Assembly: GCF_900129545.1 (NCBI RefSeq) | Contig: NZ_FQWB01000002.1 | Location: 1-64,000 of the forward strand | Reading direction: 5' to 3' | Origin: Flavobacterium fluvii | Lineage (GTDB): Bacteria > Bacteroidota > Bacteroidia > Flavobacteriales > Flavobacteriaceae | DNA: 64,000 nt | Shown: one piece after another, positions 1 through 9,242 of the stretch | How the letters are laid out: the number at the start of each line of letters is the position of its first letter | Numbering within the stretch: the first letter of the stretch is position 1 | Notes under the pieces: model-generated | Seen by the model: only the letters and a program-made list of their open reading frames with translations | Database searches by the model: none | What the model was told of the DNA's origin: nothing | Made by a program: the position numbers and the translations under genes

Positions 1-12
1 TATGTACACCTT

Positions 13-36
13 TTCTCCCGACTTCGGTCGGGAGAA
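13..36 (+). other. UUCG-capped hairpin in the rRNA spacer
   Basis: Arms 13-22 and 27-36 are perfectly complementary (10 bp) around a TTCG loop closed by C-G, an extra-stable tetraloop in RNA. A second hairpin with 7-bp arms lies at 116-122/127-133. Both lie upstream of the 5S gene, so they are probably in the 23S-5S spacer or just past the 23S 3' end and could be pre-rRNA processing structures. No 23S sequence was identified in the window, so that placement is inference. Confidence 0.6.
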
Positions 37-152
37 GAAACTTTCTAGATCCTTTACAGGATGACAATTTATTGAATTTCTTTATCTCAGTATGTCAAGA
101 TATTGTGTAATGTTGTCCCGATAAAAATCGGGATACCCATTGCAAAACGACC

Positions 153-263
153 TTAAGGTGGTTATTGCGGCGGGGCTCACCTCTTCCCATCCCGAACAGA
201 GTAGTTAAGCCCGCCTGCGCAGATGGTACTGCAGTTATGTGGGAGAGTATGTCGTCGCCTTTC
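153..263 (+). rRNA. rrf: 5S ribosomal RNA
   Basis: The conserved 5S core is present: the GGGGCTCACCTCTTCCCATC stretch, CCGAACAGAG, GTTAAGCCCG, GATGGTACTG and GGGAGAGTA. Helix I can form between about 155-161 and 255-261. The exact ends are estimated to within a few bases. It should be the last gene of an rRNA operon whose 16S and 23S genes lie left of the window. Confidence 0.95.
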
Positions 264-268
264 TTTTG

Positions 269-301
269 AAAAACCCTGTTCCTGTCGGAATGGGGTTTTT
301 T
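269..301 (+). terminator. Terminator after 5S rRNA
   Basis: An AAAACCC/GGGTTTT stem with a G-U-containing extension (TGTTCC/GGAATG) sits directly after the 5S gene and runs into a T-rich stretch, as expected for intrinsic termination of the rRNA operon. Confidence 0.8.
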
Positions 302-353
302 GTTTATAAATGGTTTGGGATAATTAGGCTATTTTCAAATAGGTAATTTCACA

Positions 354-887
354 CTATTTCCCAAAATCAATCTTTTCCATAATGTCAGAATATTGTTTGG
401 TCTGCTCGTTGAATCTCCTCAGATAAAATGAATCACAATTAAATTGTAAATTAATTGGAGTATCTCTAAACAGTTCGTAGGCTGTTTTCATTTTTTTTGC
501 ATCTAGCCCTCGTGCAATGCTTAAATGAGCGTGAGCATTTTTGATTTTAAAACCTAAATATTGATGTAAATCCACAATGAGATTATCGAGGTATTCTTGT
601 GATGTTTGATCCGGGGTAATGAAAAAGGTTCTTTCCCCAAAAGAATTCCAAGCGTTTAAAGTCACTTTTTGCGGAATGGCAGTCTTGCAGAATTCCCTAA
701 TCCGGTCAAGATGAAGTTGAAGCGAGACTTCGTTTTCAAAGTTGATTACCGTAATATGTGCCGCAGCATTGGCACTGCCAAACCAACCAATATGATTTTT
801 GAGTATTTGTTTATAGGACTTGATCAAAGTCGATTGTTCTGAATTGGGAAAAATGACCAATGAGAAAAGCGGAATGGGACGTGTCAT
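354..887 (-). CDS. 2'-5' RNA ligase/2H phosphoesterase family protein
   Basis: A 177-residue soluble protein with the paired HxT/S signature of the 2H phosphoesterase superfamily: HITV around residue 44 and HLSI around residue 121. The two histidines form the catalytic pair that acts on 2',3'-cyclic phosphates or 2'-5' linkages. Size and motif spacing fit the LigT-like group. The real substrate cannot be read from sequence. It follows nth by 6 bp and is probably co-transcribed with it, the last gene of the minus-strand block. Confidence 0.82.
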   Translation of the reverse strand: MTRPIPLFSLVIFPNSEQSTLIKSYKQILKNHIGWFGSANAAAHITVINFENEVSLQLHLDRIREFCKTAIPQKVTLNAWNSFGERTFFITPDQTSQEYLDNLIVDLHQYLGFKIKNAHAHLSIARGLDAKKMKTAYELFRDTPINLQFNCDSFYLRRFNEQTKQYSDIMEKIDFGK

Positions 888-893
888 GTTTTT

Positions 894-1538
894 TTAAATC
901 GTTTTTAATGGATATTGACAATTTTCTCGAATTGGACATATTCCGCATTTTGGATTGGTTGGCCTGCAAATCTCTCTTCCCAAAAACGAAATAGCCATTC
1001 CAATTTCTCCCCAAATGGCTTTTGGCAGCACTTGCATCAATTGCTTTTCGGCTTTAATTCCGTCCTTGGATTCCGGGATTAATCCGATTCTGGGTGCTAC
1101 TCTGATAACGTGTAAATCGGCAATGATGCCTTCTATTGGGACATTGGCTTCCCGCATAATGACATTGGCGGATTTTCGCCCGATACCTTTCAGGGCAGTC
1201 AATCCATCCATCGTGAGCGGAATATTTTCGTCTTTTTGGATGGTTTGAGCAATTTCTATTAGCCAATTGGCTTTGGTTCCAAAATTCCTGACTTTGGAGA
1301 TATGAGGAATTAATACTTCCACATTCGAAACGGACAGACTTTCCATATTGGGAAAAGCGGCAAACAGGGTAGGAGCTATTTTATTGATATTGGCATCGGA
1401 ATCCTGGGCAGAGAGAACAACCATTACCAATAACTGAAATAAATTATGGTAGTCCAGTGGGTGTTTTTGACCTTTATATTTGGTTAGAATTGGAGATAAT
1501 TTCTCTGCCCAATCATTTTGATCTTCGAATAAATTCAT
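894..1538 (-). CDS. nth: Endonuclease III-family DNA glycosylase/AP lyase
   Basis: A 214-residue base-excision repair enzyme that removes oxidised pyrimidines and cleaves abasic sites. The helix-hairpin-helix reads LKGIGRKSANVI (residues 116-127) with the catalytic lysine K122. The conserved aspartate is D141 in ADLHVIRV. Four cysteines at 191, 198, 201 and 207 have the C-x6-C-x2-C-x5-C spacing of the [4Fe-4S] cluster. Both catalytic residues are present, so it should be bifunctional. The usual LSAQTTD motif is LSAQDSD here. A perfect palindrome separates it from the nuo operon upstream, so it may have its own promoter. Confidence 0.9.
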   Translation of the reverse strand: MNLFEDQNDWAEKLSPILTKYKGQKHPLDYHNLFQLLVMVVLSAQDSDANINKIAPTLFAAFPNMESLSVSNVEVLIPHISKVRNFGTKANWLIEIAQTIQKDENIPLTMDGLTALKGIGRKSANVIMREANVPIEGIIADLHVIRVAPRIGLIPESKDGIKAEKQLMQVLPKAIWGEIGMAISFLGREICRPTNPKCGICPIRENCQYPLKTI

Positions 1539-1545
1539 AATTTGG

Positions 1546-1617
1546 TTTTTATCTTAACTTTATACAGCTAGTTCCCAGTTGAATTAGGAAACTAGCTGTA
1601 TAAAGTTAAGATAAAAA
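1546..1617. repeat. Perfect 28-bp inverted repeat (terminator or palindromic element)
   Basis: Arms 1546-1573 and 1590-1617 are exact reverse complements over 28 bp, with a 16-nt spacer that adds a short CC/GG pairing. The outer ends are T5 on the left and A5 on the right, so both strands have a stem followed by a U-run. It lies after the last gene of the nuo block and before nth. A bidirectional terminator or an mRNA-stabilising 3' structure is the simplest reading. The length and perfection are unusual for a plain terminator. Confidence 0.85.
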
Positions 1618-1639
1618 TAGTAATGGTTTGTTTCTGCTT

Positions 1640-1966
1640 TTAGGAATTTTTCCAATATTGTGGTTTTGTGTCATTAGTTCTTTGAAACCAATAGTCTTGG
1701 GTTACTTTTCGCCCATCGAGCGTTTGTAATCTTCGATTGAAAATCCAGATGGTGGGGTTAAAAACCATATCGGTAACTGCCACGGTATATAATTGGGGAT
1801 CTTCTTCTGCTTTTTTGGTTTCGTCTTCAATTATAACTTCAAAGCAGTTGTGTTCCAAGAGTTGTTTCAAGAAATCCCTACGACCCTCGTCAACGCCTTT
1901 TTCGACAAAAGTGACTCTTGTTTCGCCAATGCTTCCAAATGAATGTTTTCCGTCTAATGATGCCAT
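1640..1966 (-). CDS. Conserved hypothetical protein, last gene of the nuo operon
   Basis: A 108-residue soluble protein with no signal peptide or membrane segment and no family I recognise. It is rich in charged residues, and the C-terminal half carries aromatic positions around FNRRLQTLDGRK and YWFQRT. It starts 3 bp after nuoN ends, so it must be translated from the nuo transcript, and the operon appears to end behind it at the 28-bp palindrome. Its position suggests an assembly or accessory role for complex I, but nothing in the sequence proves it. Confidence 0.75.
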   Translation of the reverse strand: MASLDGKHSFGSIGETRVTFVEKGVDEGRRDFLKQLLEHNCFEVIIEDETKKAEEDPQLYTVAVTDMVFNPTIWIFNRRLQTLDGRKVTQDYWFQRTNDTKPQYWKNS

Positions 1967-1969
1967 AAC

Positions 1970-3400
1970 TTATTTATTAAAAACGTTGCTTAATTCGAAA
2001 ATGTAATCGTACAATGGGCTGTAAATTCCCAGAACCAAAATACCCAAAACGGAGAATATTAGTCCCAATTTCATATAAATTTTGTTCTTGAAAAAAGGAA
2101 TTGGATTCTCGTTTTTTCTAATGAACATCGCTCTTACCACCAATAAATAATAGTAAAGTGAGATGGTCACGTTGACAACCGCCAAGAAAACCAATAGGTA
2201 ATACCCTTTGCTTGCCGCCGCCGCAAATAAGAAAAACTTGCCAAAAAATCCTGCCACCGGTGGGATCCCGGCCAAAGAAAACAATGCCAACATCATCACG
2301 AGACTCAGGTTGGGATTGGTTCTATACAAACCATTATAATCGTCCCTGTTTTCTTTTCCCGTTTGTGACGCAATGGACTGAACCACTCCAAAAGCGGCTA
2401 AATTCGAGAATATGTACACCAATACAAAATAAACCACCGTCGCCGTTCCCAATTGTGTTCCCGTAATTAAACCCAATAAAATAAAACCAGCTTGGGCAAT
2501 CGAAGAAAAGGCCAAGAAACGCTTCATGTTTTGTTGGCGCAAAGCAAATAAATTACCAATAAACATTGTGGCAAGAGCCAAGACATAAATGATGTTTTCC
2601 CAAACTTGTATCAATGGTTTTAGAACGGAAAACATTAAAATCATCAAAATAAACACGGCAGCTCCTTTTGAAATTACCGACAAATAGGAGGCAATTCCGA
2701 TTGGGGCTCCTTCATAAACATCGGCAGTCCAAAAGTGGAATGGAACCAAGGAAATTTTGAATGCCAATCCCACGAAAAACAAGATGGATCCTAATATTGT
2801 CAAGTTGGTTGATGCTAAAACGGCAATGACATCGTTGAAATAAATCGAGCCAGTTGCGGCATACAACAACGAGATTCCGAACAAGGAAACACCCGAAGCC
2901 AATCCTGCCGAAAGAATGAATTTTACTCCGGCTTCACTCGAAATTCTTTTGGAGGTTTCCCAAGCCACCAAAGCAGCCACAGGCAAAGTCGACAATTCCA
3001 ATCCAATATAGAACATTAAAAAATCACCCGCCGAAATCATGAAATACATTCCCAGAAGCGAAGAAAAGAGCAACATAAAAAACTCGGCTCCTTTATTCAA
3101 GGGTGTCATTTTTTCTTGAATCCAATCGGACGATTGAAGCAAAACTATAAATACACCCACATTAAGTGTGTTTTTGAAGAAGTGAATCAGGGTATTGGTA
3201 CGAAACATTCCACCAAACAAACTACTTTCTTCAATGGCAAAAAAGCCTATAATGACATGAATGCCAAATAAAAGCAAGACCAAATGCACCAAGCTTCCTT
3301 TTTTGTCTTTGTGCATAAAAATTTCGCCCACTATCAGCAATAATAGGATTGCCAACAGAAAAATTTCTTGTCTCATTGCGATAACGCTGTTCAAATCCAT
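1970..3400 (-). CDS. nuoN: Complex I subunit N (antiporter-like)
   Basis: A 476-residue polytopic membrane protein of the Mrp-antiporter-like family, one of three proton-pumping subunits of the complex I membrane arm. The conserved glutamate helix is in FYIGLELSTLP and the broken-helix region in FHFWTADVYEGAP, followed by the lysine-containing helix SVISKGAA. It lies 10 bp after nuoM and 3 bp before the terminal small gene, in the usual L-M-N order. Confidence 0.95.
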   Translation of the reverse strand: MDLNSVIAMRQEIFLLAILLLLIVGEIFMHKDKKGSLVHLVLLLFGIHVIIGFFAIEESSLFGGMFRTNTLIHFFKNTLNVGVFIVLLQSSDWIQEKMTPLNKGAEFFMLLFSSLLGMYFMISAGDFLMFYIGLELSTLPVAALVAWETSKRISSEAGVKFILSAGLASGVSLFGISLLYAATGSIYFNDVIAVLASTNLTILGSILFFVGLAFKISLVPFHFWTADVYEGAPIGIASYLSVISKGAAVFILMILMFSVLKPLIQVWENIIYVLALATMFIGNLFALRQQNMKRFLAFSSIAQAGFILLGLITGTQLGTATVVYFVLVYIFSNLAAFGVVQSIASQTGKENRDDYNGLYRTNPNLSLVMMLALFSLAGIPPVAGFFGKFFLFAAAASKGYYLLVFLAVVNVTISLYYYLLVVRAMFIRKNENPIPFFKNKIYMKLGLIFSVLGILVLGIYSPLYDYIFELSNVFNK

Positions 3401-3410
3401 TTTCGTTATT

Positions 3411-4907
3411 TTATAAATGATTTAATACTCCTTGAATAAATGGTTGGAGACTGTCCATCGTCATGTCGCTTAACCAAAGTGGCGCCACGCCCATTCCAAT
3501 CATTGGAATCAATAGCAGCAAAATTCCCGTTATTTCGAACCAAGTCGCCTTTGGCAAGTCTAAAAACTCTTCGTTTTTAACTTCTCCCATCAGCATAATT
3601 CCCAGTACCCGCAATATGTAAACTGCGGTTACCACAATTGCGGATACCGAAATCACGGTGGCCACTCTATAGAACATTTCTTCGTGTTGGAATGCACCAA
3701 CGAAGATGTTCATTTCGGCAATGAAACCACTAAATCCAGGCAATCCCAATGAAGCCAAACCTGCAATTACATAAATGACGGATATAAACGGCATCACTTT
3801 CAATAATCCTCCCAATTTTGTGATGTCCCTAGTATGCGTTCTTCCATAAATCATCCCGATCAAGGCAAAGAACAAGGCTGTCATGAATCCGTGGGAAAGC
3901 GATTGTAAAATCGCACCGTTCCAAGCAGTTTTGTTCAACATCAACAAAGCGAACAACACCATTCCCAAGTGACTTACCGAGGAATACGCATTGATGTATT
4001 TTAAGTCGGTTTGTTTCAATGCGCCAAAGGCTCCATAAATTACTCCAATGGCCGACAATATGATGAAAAACCAAGACCATTCAATGGCTCCCAAGGGCAA
4101 CAAGAATATGGCAATTCTAAAGACTCCATAACCTCCCATTTTCATTAAAACTCCCGCATGCAGCATGGATACTGCGGTTGGTGCCGAAGCGTGACCGTCG
4201 GGTGACCAAGTGTGGAAAGGGAACAAAGCGCCCAATACGGCAAAGCCAATAAATGTCAAAGGGAAAAATAATTTTTGGACTTCGAATGGGATGTGCACTT
4301 TGGCAATTTCCAAGATATTGAAAGTCAAAGCACCTCCGTCGGCATTGGAATTAAAATAAATTCCCAAAACGCCAACCAATAAAACTGCCGAAGCTCCCAT
4401 CAACATCAAGGTCAACTTCATTGCCGAATATTCTTTGGGACCCGAACCCCAAATTCCAATCAGCAAATACATTGGGATTACGGCAATTTCGTAGAATACA
4501 AACATTGTAAACAAATCGATGGAAATGAAGAATCCGTAAACTCCGGTGGCCAACACCAAAAGCGAGATGAAAAATTCTTTAGGTAAATCGTCCGTTTTCC
4601 AAGAAATAAAGACGCCTGCCAAAACCACTATTGAGGTCAACAATAATAAAGTAACCGAAACCCCATCCACGCCAGTGGCATAATGGATATTGAAATTTTC
4701 AAACCAAACCGTGTCTTGGGTAAAAAGCATGACACTTTTGTTGACGGCTCTTTCTTTTAAATAAACAAAAAGCAAGTTGATGGCCATTCCGAGTTGAATG
4801 AAACTTCCAACCATTGAAATAATTCGTGCTTGTTTTAACCCTTTGGAAAAAACCAAAGCCAAAACTGTGAGTACGGGTACAATTACAAAGAGTGATAAAA
4901 TATCCAT
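3411..4907 (-). CDS. nuoM: Complex I subunit M (antiporter-like)
   Basis: A 498-residue antiporter-like subunit. The glutamate of the E-K proton relay is in FVFYEIAVIPMYLLIG. The broken helix and lysine region reads PDGHASAPTAVSMLHAGVLM followed by K. About fourteen hydrophobic helices fit the family length. It lies between nuoL and nuoN with spacings of 12 and 10 bp. Confidence 0.96.
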   Translation of the reverse strand: MDILSLFVIVPVLTVLALVFSKGLKQARIISMVGSFIQLGMAINLLFVYLKERAVNKSVMLFTQDTVWFENFNIHYATGVDGVSVTLLLLTSIVVLAGVFISWKTDDLPKEFFISLLVLATGVYGFFISIDLFTMFVFYEIAVIPMYLLIGIWGSGPKEYSAMKLTLMLMGASAVLLVGVLGIYFNSNADGGALTFNILEIAKVHIPFEVQKLFFPLTFIGFAVLGALFPFHTWSPDGHASAPTAVSMLHAGVLMKMGGYGVFRIAIFLLPLGAIEWSWFFIILSAIGVIYGAFGALKQTDLKYINAYSSVSHLGMVLFALLMLNKTAWNGAILQSLSHGFMTALFFALIGMIYGRTHTRDITKLGGLLKVMPFISVIYVIAGLASLGLPGFSGFIAEMNIFVGAFQHEEMFYRVATVISVSAIVVTAVYILRVLGIMLMGEVKNEEFLDLPKATWFEITGILLLLIPMIGMGVAPLWLSDMTMDSLQPFIQGVLNHL

Positions 4908-4919
4908 ATTAGTTTATTG

Positions 4920-6845
4920 TTATATCCATAAATAGATGAAAACCAAAGCGACAATCACGACTCCCGAAACAAAAAACATGGCGTAATCTTGTAACCTTCC
5001 AGATTGTAGTCCTTTTATTTTTTCTGAAATCAGGACTGTTTTGTTTCCAATGTCTTCCATTGTTCCATCCACATATTTCTTGTCGAATTTGGCAATTGGT
5101 GCCGATACTAAATCAAATATTATTTTTTTGGTGACGAACAAGTATATTTCGTCAAAATAGAATTTGTTGCTTGTCCATTTGTAAAACATTCCAAATCCAT
5201 AGGCAAACATTTCGGCCAAGTCATTTTCTTTTTTGTAGAAAATCCAGGCCAAAATAATTCCGGTCAAACCAGTTCCCACGGCGACTGCAGCCAATGTGTA
5301 ATCCAAATGTCCTTCAAATCCAACTTTGTCGGCAGTTACCAATTCGCTGAAAGGAATAAATCCTGACACGACACTCATAAATGCCAAGAACAATAAAGGA
5401 AACGTCATCGAAATTGGAGATTCGTGCGGTGTATGTTCGTATTTGGTTTCCTTGCCCCAAAATATTCCAAAATAAAGGCGGAACATATAAAAAGCAGTTA
5501 ATCCCGCCACGAAAAGTGCCATAAAATAAATCAATTGGTTTTTTTCGAAAGCAGCGACCAAGATTTCGTCTTTACTCCAAAATCCCGCAAACGGCGGCAC
5601 TCCGGCTATTGCCAATGCTGCAATCAGGAAAGTGATGTTGGTAATTGGCATATACTTTCGCAAACCGCCCATATCTTTCAAATAATTGCTGTGAACCGCG
5701 TGAATCACGGAACCAGCGCCCAAGAATAACAAGGCTTTGAACATGGCGTGTGTGAACAAATGGAACATCGACGCCATATAACCAACGCCTTCATGACCTT
5801 TATAACTGGAAACACCCAAGGCCAACATCATGTAACCAATTTGCGACATCGTCGAAAAAGCCAGCACTCTCTTTATATCCGTTTGTGTGAGGGCAATTAC
5901 TGCCGCAAACAAGGAAGAAAATGCGCCCACATAAGCCACAATATTCAAGGCGAATCCATCCTCAACGAAATAATACATCGGGAACAATCTTGCCACCAAA
6001 TAAACTCCAGCCACAACCATTGTTGCTGCATGAATCAAGGCCGAAACTGGCGTTGGTCCTTCCATCGCGTCCGGTAACCAAATGTGTAAAGGGAACATTG
6101 CTGATTTTCCGGCTCCCCCCATAAAGATTAAAAGCAATGCCCAAGTAATTACGGATAATCCCATAAAGGAGGAAGAAGCCCAATTTAAAAGCAATCCTTC
6201 GCCTTCCGGATTGACGGCATTCAAGGTTTGAAAATCAAAAGTACCGGCATAATAACCCACTATCAAAATTCCAATCAAGAAGCCAAAATCAGCAAAACGC
6301 GTTACTATAAAAGCTTTTTTTGCAGCAGCCACTGCCGAAGTTTTGGCGTAGTAATAGCCAATTAACAAATAGGAAGAAACGCCCACCAATTCCCAGAAAA
6401 TATAGATTTGGAAAAGGTTTGTTGCCAATACCAATCCTAGCATTGAAAAGGAAAACAGCGATAAAAAAGCAAAGAATTTGGTATAACCGTCGTCTCCTTT
6501 CATGTACCCTCGGCTATAAATGTGCACCATCAAGGAAACTGTTGTCACCACGATGAGCATCATCACGGAAATGGGATCAATCAAAATTCCCATATCAATG
6601 TGCAAGGTGTCGGTGAAGTTCATCCACACGGTTTTTTCAACGAAAGTTTGGTAAACACCTTCTACTTTTACGGACACGAAAAAGTATTGGTAAGCGGCAT
6701 AATAAGATAAAGCAGCCGAAACAGCCAAGCCCAAAACACCAATGTAACCCGAAACGGCCGGTTTGATTTGTTGGTTAAAGATTCCCAAAAGCAAGAAAAC
6801 GGCCAGCGGAATCAACGGAATAAATAGTATGTAAGAGATGTCCAT
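4920..6845 (-). CDS. nuoL: Complex I subunit L (antiporter-like)
   Basis: A 641-residue protein, the distal proton-pumping subunit of the membrane arm. Signatures include FWELVGVSSYLLIGYYY (relay glutamate) and PDAMEGPTPVSALIHAATMV. A long C-terminal extension with an amphipathic stretch ends in a final membrane helix, matching the lateral helix HL that braces the arm. Length is normal for the family. It follows nuoK by 12 bp. Confidence 0.96.
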   Translation of the reverse strand: MDISYILFIPLIPLAVFLLLGIFNQQIKPAVSGYIGVLGLAVSAALSYYAAYQYFFVSVKVEGVYQTFVEKTVWMNFTDTLHIDMGILIDPISVMMLIVVTTVSLMVHIYSRGYMKGDDGYTKFFAFLSLFSFSMLGLVLATNLFQIYIFWELVGVSSYLLIGYYYAKTSAVAAAKKAFIVTRFADFGFLIGILIVGYYAGTFDFQTLNAVNPEGEGLLLNWASSSFMGLSVITWALLLIFMGGAGKSAMFPLHIWLPDAMEGPTPVSALIHAATMVVAGVYLVARLFPMYYFVEDGFALNIVAYVGAFSSLFAAVIALTQTDIKRVLAFSTMSQIGYMMLALGVSSYKGHEGVGYMASMFHLFTHAMFKALLFLGAGSVIHAVHSNYLKDMGGLRKYMPITNITFLIAALAIAGVPPFAGFWSKDEILVAAFEKNQLIYFMALFVAGLTAFYMFRLYFGIFWGKETKYEHTPHESPISMTFPLLFLAFMSVVSGFIPFSELVTADKVGFEGHLDYTLAAVAVGTGLTGIILAWIFYKKENDLAEMFAYGFGMFYKWTSNKFYFDEIYLFVTKKIIFDLVSAPIAKFDKKYVDGTMEDIGNKTVLISEKIKGLQSGRLQDYAMFFVSGVVIVALVFIYLWI

Positions 6846-6857
6846 ATTTTCAGGGTA

Positions 6858-7175
6858 TTAATACTTCATAATTTCAGTGTCCTTCACTTCCACAGAGCTG
6901 ATTTGTCGATACAGATTAATGATTATGGCAACAGCCAGCGCAGTTTCGGCGGCAGCCACGGCAATAATAAAAATCGAAAAGAAAACGCCTTGCAGCACAT
7001 CCGGATATAAATATTTGTTGATGACGACAAAATTTACCGCCGATGCATTCAATAGTAATTCGATGGAAATTAAAATCGAAATCAGGTTTTTTCGGGTAAT
7101 AAATCCATAAATGCCTATAAAAAACAGAATGGAGGTAAGGGTGAAAATTTCGTAAATGCTAATTCCGGCTATCAT
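6858..7175 (-). CDS. nuoK: Complex I subunit K
   Basis: A 105-residue three-helix membrane protein. Helix 2 carries the conserved glutamate (SIELLLNASAVNF) and helix 3 the second acidic position (AAAETALAVAI). These glutamates link the quinone site to the antiporter-like subunits. Its start overlaps the end of nuoJ by 4 bp, indicating translational coupling. Confidence 0.95.
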   Translation of the reverse strand: MIAGISIYEIFTLTSILFFIGIYGFITRKNLISILISIELLLNASAVNFVVINKYLYPDVLQGVFFSIFIIAVAAAETALAVAIIINLYRQISSVEVKDTEIMKY

Positions 7176-7693
7176 AATGTGTCGTCGTTTTTAGTTAGTT
7201 TCTCTCCTTTTCCAATGATGATGGCTCCAATCATGGCGGCCAACAACAGAATACTGATGACTTCAAAAGGCAATATGAATCCGCCGGCATCGTAATTTAA
7301 AAGTCCCCTTCCAATATCTTCAACCGACGTGGTTTTCGAATTTTCGACCACTTTGAAATTATGTGAGTAAATGGTAAACAAGAAAATACCAAGCCCAATC
7401 AGACAAACCAATCCAGTCAGTAATTTTGTGGATAATTTTGCCATTTCCAATTCCATTTCTATGTGATGTACCAGCAAAACCGAGAAGATGACCAAAACAA
7501 TAATTCCTCCTGCATAAACCGTCAATTGTACGGCGGCCAAGAAATTATAATCAATCAGAAAATAAAGTCCCGCAATTCCTATCAACACAAACAGCAGGTA
7601 TATAACGGATCGAAGCATTTGGCGACTTGTTACGGACGCAATTGCGAAAACAATCATTATCAAGGCCAGAATATAAAATATTATTTTTTCCAT
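7172..7693 (-). CDS. nuoJ: Complex I subunit J
   Basis: A 173-residue membrane protein with five hydrophobic helices. The glycine- and tyrosine-rich helix 3 (AVQLTVYAGGIIVLVIFSVL) is the one that contains a pi-bulge in known structures. It starts 4 bp after nuoI ends and overlaps nuoK by 4 bp. Length is typical. Confidence 0.95.
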   Translation of the reverse strand: MEKIIFYILALIMIVFAIASVTSRQMLRSVIYLLFVLIGIAGLYFLIDYNFLAAVQLTVYAGGIIVLVIFSVLLVHHIEMELEMAKLSTKLLTGLVCLIGLGIFLFTIYSHNFKVVENSKTTSVEDIGRGLLNYDAGGFILPFEVISILLLAAMIGAIIIGKGEKLTKNDDTL

Positions 7694-7697
7694 AAGA

Positions 7698-8174
7698 TTA
7701 ATCTTCTACACCAGGCAATAATCGTGATCCCGGTTTGTTTAAAACTTTAGTGAGTTGTGTTCTGTCGTAAACGGAATTTTCGAAATTTTGTGCCCATTTG
7801 ATGGCATCGGTAGGGCAGGCTTCAATGCAAAGACCACACATGGTGCACATTCCCAAATGGTAAATGTGTTTGTCTATCATTTTTTTCTTTTTGCCAGTTT
7901 CTGGATCAATTTGTCTATCCCAAATAATTTCGATGCTTCCGTTGGGGCAAGCCAATTCACATTTTTGACAACCCGTGCAACGGTGCATGTTGTTCTCGTC
8001 GTGGGGCATCACCACTTCGCCACGAAAACGTTCAAACATTTTCAATGTGTCCCTGTTCTCAGGGTATTGCTGGGTTATGGCGCCTTTTCTGGAATGCAAA
8101 AAGTACTTTCCGGTAACACTCATTCCCGTAAGAAGTGATTTTACTGCGTGATATATGTCTGAAAAATAACTCAT
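7698..8174 (-). CDS. nuoI: Complex I subunit I (two [4Fe-4S] clusters N6a/N6b)
   Basis: A 158-residue peripheral-arm subunit with two ferredoxin motifs, CTGCQKCELACP and CTMCGLCIEACP, which pass electrons to the terminal N2 cluster. In an enzyme lacking NuoE, F and G, this is the most exposed Fe-S subunit together with B and is the likely entry point for electrons from a soluble donor. It lies 5 bp after nuoH. Confidence 0.95.
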   Translation of the reverse strand: MSYFSDIYHAVKSLLTGMSVTGKYFLHSRKGAITQQYPENRDTLKMFERFRGEVVMPHDENNMHRCTGCQKCELACPNGSIEIIWDRQIDPETGKKKKMIDKHIYHLGMCTMCGLCIEACPTDAIKWAQNFENSVYDRTQLTKVLNKPGSRLLPGVED

Positions 8175-8179
8175 AAGTA

Positions 8180-9232
8180 TTAAAATTTAATGGTTAATCC
8201 GAGCAAGACCATTAATGCCATCAAAATCAAGTTCATCAAGTTCAACGGGAGTAAATATTTCCATTCCAATACCAAAAGTTGGTCGATTCTCAATCTTGGA
8301 AAAGTCCATCGGAACCACATCATTAAAAAAACCAAGGCCAATGTTTTTGCCAAAAACCAAAATACGCCCAGCAATGGAATGGATTCCGTTATTCCAAAAG
8401 GAGATAAATAGGCTCCAAAAAATATGGTTGTCGCGATTGCCGCTATAATGAACATATTGATAAATTCTGCCAAAAAGAAATAGGCAAACTTCATTCCCGA
8501 GTATTCGGTGTGAAAACCAGCACCCAATTCAGATTCGGCTTCGACCAAGTCGAAAGGCGCTCTATTCGTTTCGGCAGTTCCGGCAACCATATAAATGCAA
8601 AAAGCGATGATGGCAGGAATATGCCCTTGAACAATGAGCCAGCCGCTTTTTTGAACTTCGACGATTTGCGAAAGTTGCAAAGAACCAGTCATCACGACCA
8701 TTGTCAAGAGGGATAATCCAACGGATAATTCGTAACTGATGGTTTGAACACCGCTTCGCATTGCGCCAATCAAGGAAAATTTGTTGTTGCTGCTCCAACC
8801 CGCCAATAAAATCCCGATAACTCCAATGGAGGATATGGCGGTCAAAAAGAAAATACCAATATTAATGTCAAAAGCTTGAAATTCTTTCGAAAAAGGGAAG
8901 AGTGAAAGTGCCATCAAGGCGGTGACGATAACAAAATAAGGAGCCAAATTATACAAGAATTTGTCGGCTTTTATGGTAACTGTCAGCTCTTTGGAAACTA
9001 ATTTCAAGGCATCGGCCATCGTTTGCAACAATCCTTGATAACCCACTCGGTTTGGACCCAAACGCAATTGAAACCAGGCGGCAACTCTTCTTTCGAGTAA
9101 CACCAAATACAGACCTGCAACTGCAAAAATGGCTAGGTAAATAACGGCTATCAATACCATTTCCACTATGCTTGCCGTGGTTTCCGGCATCAGGCTAAAA
9201 AGCCATTCGTGAATATTTTTTGTGATGTTCAT
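8180..9232 (-). CDS. nuoH: Complex I subunit H (quinone-site membrane subunit)
   Basis: A 350-residue membrane protein that forms the quinone channel with B and D. Signatures are RLGPNRVGYQGLLQTMADALK and the acidic loop FDLVEAESELGAGFHTEY. About eight transmembrane helices. It follows nuoD by only 10 bp. In 14-subunit operons nuoE, F and G normally sit between D and H, and there is no room for them here. Confidence 0.96.
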   Translation of the reverse strand: MNITKNIHEWLFSLMPETTASIVEMVLIAVIYLAIFAVAGLYLVLLERRVAAWFQLRLGPNRVGYQGLLQTMADALKLVSKELTVTIKADKFLYNLAPYFVIVTALMALSLFPFSKEFQAFDINIGIFFLTAISSIGVIGILLAGWSSNNKFSLIGAMRSGVQTISYELSVGLSLLTMVVMTGSLQLSQIVEVQKSGWLIVQGHIPAIIAFCIYMVAGTAETNRAPFDLVEAESELGAGFHTEYSGMKFAYFFLAEFINMFIIAAIATTIFFGAYLSPFGITESIPLLGVFWFLAKTLALVFLMMWFRWTFPRLRIDQLLVLEWKYLLPLNLMNLILMALMVLLGLTIKF

Positions 9233-9242
9233 AGTATTGTTT

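Noticed and set aside
1..152. A tRNA gene in the rRNA spacer
   Set aside because: Only two hairpins are present; no cloverleaf, anticodon arm or T-loop sequence could be found.
5748..6124. Plus-strand frames inside nuoL, and similar frames opposite nifJ, pyrG and the S9 peptidase
   Set aside because: They are antisense shadows of strongly conserved genes, without family features.
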